Assembly (NCBI GenBank): GCA_963556195.1
Contig: CAUVYP010001208.1
Location: 1 to 64,000 of the forward strand
Reading direction: 5' to 3'
DNA from: Sepiola atlantica
Lineage: Eukaryota > Mollusca > Cephalopoda > Sepiida > Sepiolidae
Length of the DNA stretch: 64,000 bases
Every line of letters starts with the position of its first letter. Positions within the stretch are counted from its first letter, which is position 1. The position numbers were made by a program, and so were the translations under genes. Positions 63,501 to 64,000 of the stretch are shown in pieces. The notes under the pieces are model-generated. The model was not told where the DNA came from. It saw nothing but the letters and a program-made list of their open reading frames with translations, and did no database searches.

Positions 63501-64000
63501 AGTTGATATCGCTTTTGTTTATAACTTCACCATTCTTTAGAATTGTGCAACGAAACTTTGCAGAGATAAGCGGAGTCACATGCTCTACTGAAGTACCAAG
63601 TTTCAGAAGTGCAGCTCTTTTACTGCCGGAGATATGTCGATACAAACTGAATACGCAAAACATCGACAAAATTTAGCGCGTTTTAAAGTTGATATCGCTT
63701 TTGTTTATAACTTCCACATTTATTCGAATTGTGCAACGAAACTTTGCACAGATTAGCGGAGTCACATTTTCTACTGAAGTACTAAGTTTCAGAAGTGCAG
63801 CTCTTGTACTGCCGGAGATATGTCGATACAAACTGAATACGCAAAACATCGACAAAATTTAGCGCGTTTTAAAGTTGATATCGCTTTTGTTTATAACTTC
63901 CACATTTATTCGAATTGTGCAACGAAACTTTGCACAGATTAGCGGAGTCACATGTTATACTGAAGTACCAAGTTTCAGAAGTGCAGCTCTTGTACTGCCG
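53433..64000 (+). repeat. Block M2b: copy of 15272-25839 (offset 38161)
   Basis: The offset is constant over 10568 bases to the end of the window. Every diagnostic variant I checked is shared: the E pair at 54364, the 2047-bp pair at 54736-58829, 'cacaattattcgaattgtgaaacg' variants at 59252, 'gaaacattgc' at 60207, 'tagcccg', the 'aattaagcg' dimers at 61066 and 62926, 'tctgctgaag' at 62841, and F' at 61807 and 63481. Translating each monomer in the reverse frame gives the same residues in both copies. Silent differences are not excluded because I could not run an alignment. Confidence 0.88.

Larger units (their letters stand above)
1..64000 (+). repeat. 186-bp satellite DNA array, complete window
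   Basis: About 344 monomers of 186 bp lie head to tail in one orientation with no interruption. Landmarks such as 'aaagttgatatcgc', 'cgaaactttg' and 'ctgccggagatatg' recur every 186 bp from the first base to the last. The phase drifts by only 54 bp between base 7 and base 63673, and the individual indel monomers I catalogued sum to exactly +54, so the indel list appears complete for that stretch. No sequence unrelated to the monomer was found. Both array ends lie outside the window. A constitutive heterochromatin or centromeric role is inferred from size, period and homogeneity. I do not recognise the family. Confidence 0.98.

Noticed and set aside
1..64000. Some 60-codon reverse-strand open frames, one per monomer
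   Set aside because: They follow from a 186-bp period (62 codons) with one stop per monomer. Their first codon is TTG, there is no ribosome-binding or splice context, they are broken by indels in many monomers, and the translation resembles no family I recognise.
1..64000. CRISPR array
   Set aside because: There are regularly spaced repeats but no unique spacers: the whole 186-bp period is conserved, units are far too long, and no cas genes are present.
1..64000. Transposable element, LTR or terminal inverted repeats within the array
   Set aside because: Every stretch can be aligned to the monomer. No insertion longer than four bases and no change of orientation was found.
1..64000. tRNA, rRNA or other RNA genes
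   Set aside because: No cloverleaf, box A/B or ribosomal signature is visible, and the sequence is satellite throughout.

Overview
The whole 64 kb window is one uninterrupted head-to-tail satellite DNA array. A 186-bp monomer repeats about 344 times in a single orientation. I found no gene, transposon, RNA gene, inversion or unique-sequence island on either strand. The array runs off both ends. Uninterrupted monomeric satellite of this length points to eukaryotic heterochromatin, plausibly centromeric or pericentromeric. The 186-bp period is close to a nucleosome repeat length. The first monomer is 36.6% GC (68/186) and has 9 CpGs against about 6.2 expected from its C and G counts. CpG is therefore not depleted, which fits a lineage with little germline CpG methylation, such as many insects. 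That is inference: I do not recognise the satellite family and cannot name the organism.

Monomer anatomy, numbered from the 'caaaatttag' at base 1: positions 1-79 and 106-186 are nearly invariant. Positions 80-105 form a variable cassette that exists in about seven haplotypes. The cassette lies between two perfect 7-bp inverted-repeat arms at 72-78 and 118-124. A second alternative cassette at about 47-58 defines a rarer subfamily, called F here.

The array has higher-order structure. Region 1-13 kb is built from 12-13-monomer units (about 2235 bp) and their copies. Region 13-33 kb uses a different mix of subtypes and includes a 2047-bp tandem pair. A strongly degenerate monomer sits at 32.8 kb. 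From 34.8 kb to the window end the sequence is, in order, a second copy of 5.0-25.8 kb. It is stretched from about 20.8 to 29.2 kb by nested local duplications of 932, 2236, 6336 and 1113 bp. The last 10.57 kb (53433-64000) pairs with 15272-25839 at a constant offset of 38161, with no difference seen at the sites I checked.

The many 60-codon open frames are a by-product of the period being a multiple of three (186 = 62 codons), with one stop per monomer on each strand. None is annotated as a gene. The story of the window is repeat evolution: unequal exchange, conversion of the central cassette, and repeated segmental amplification.
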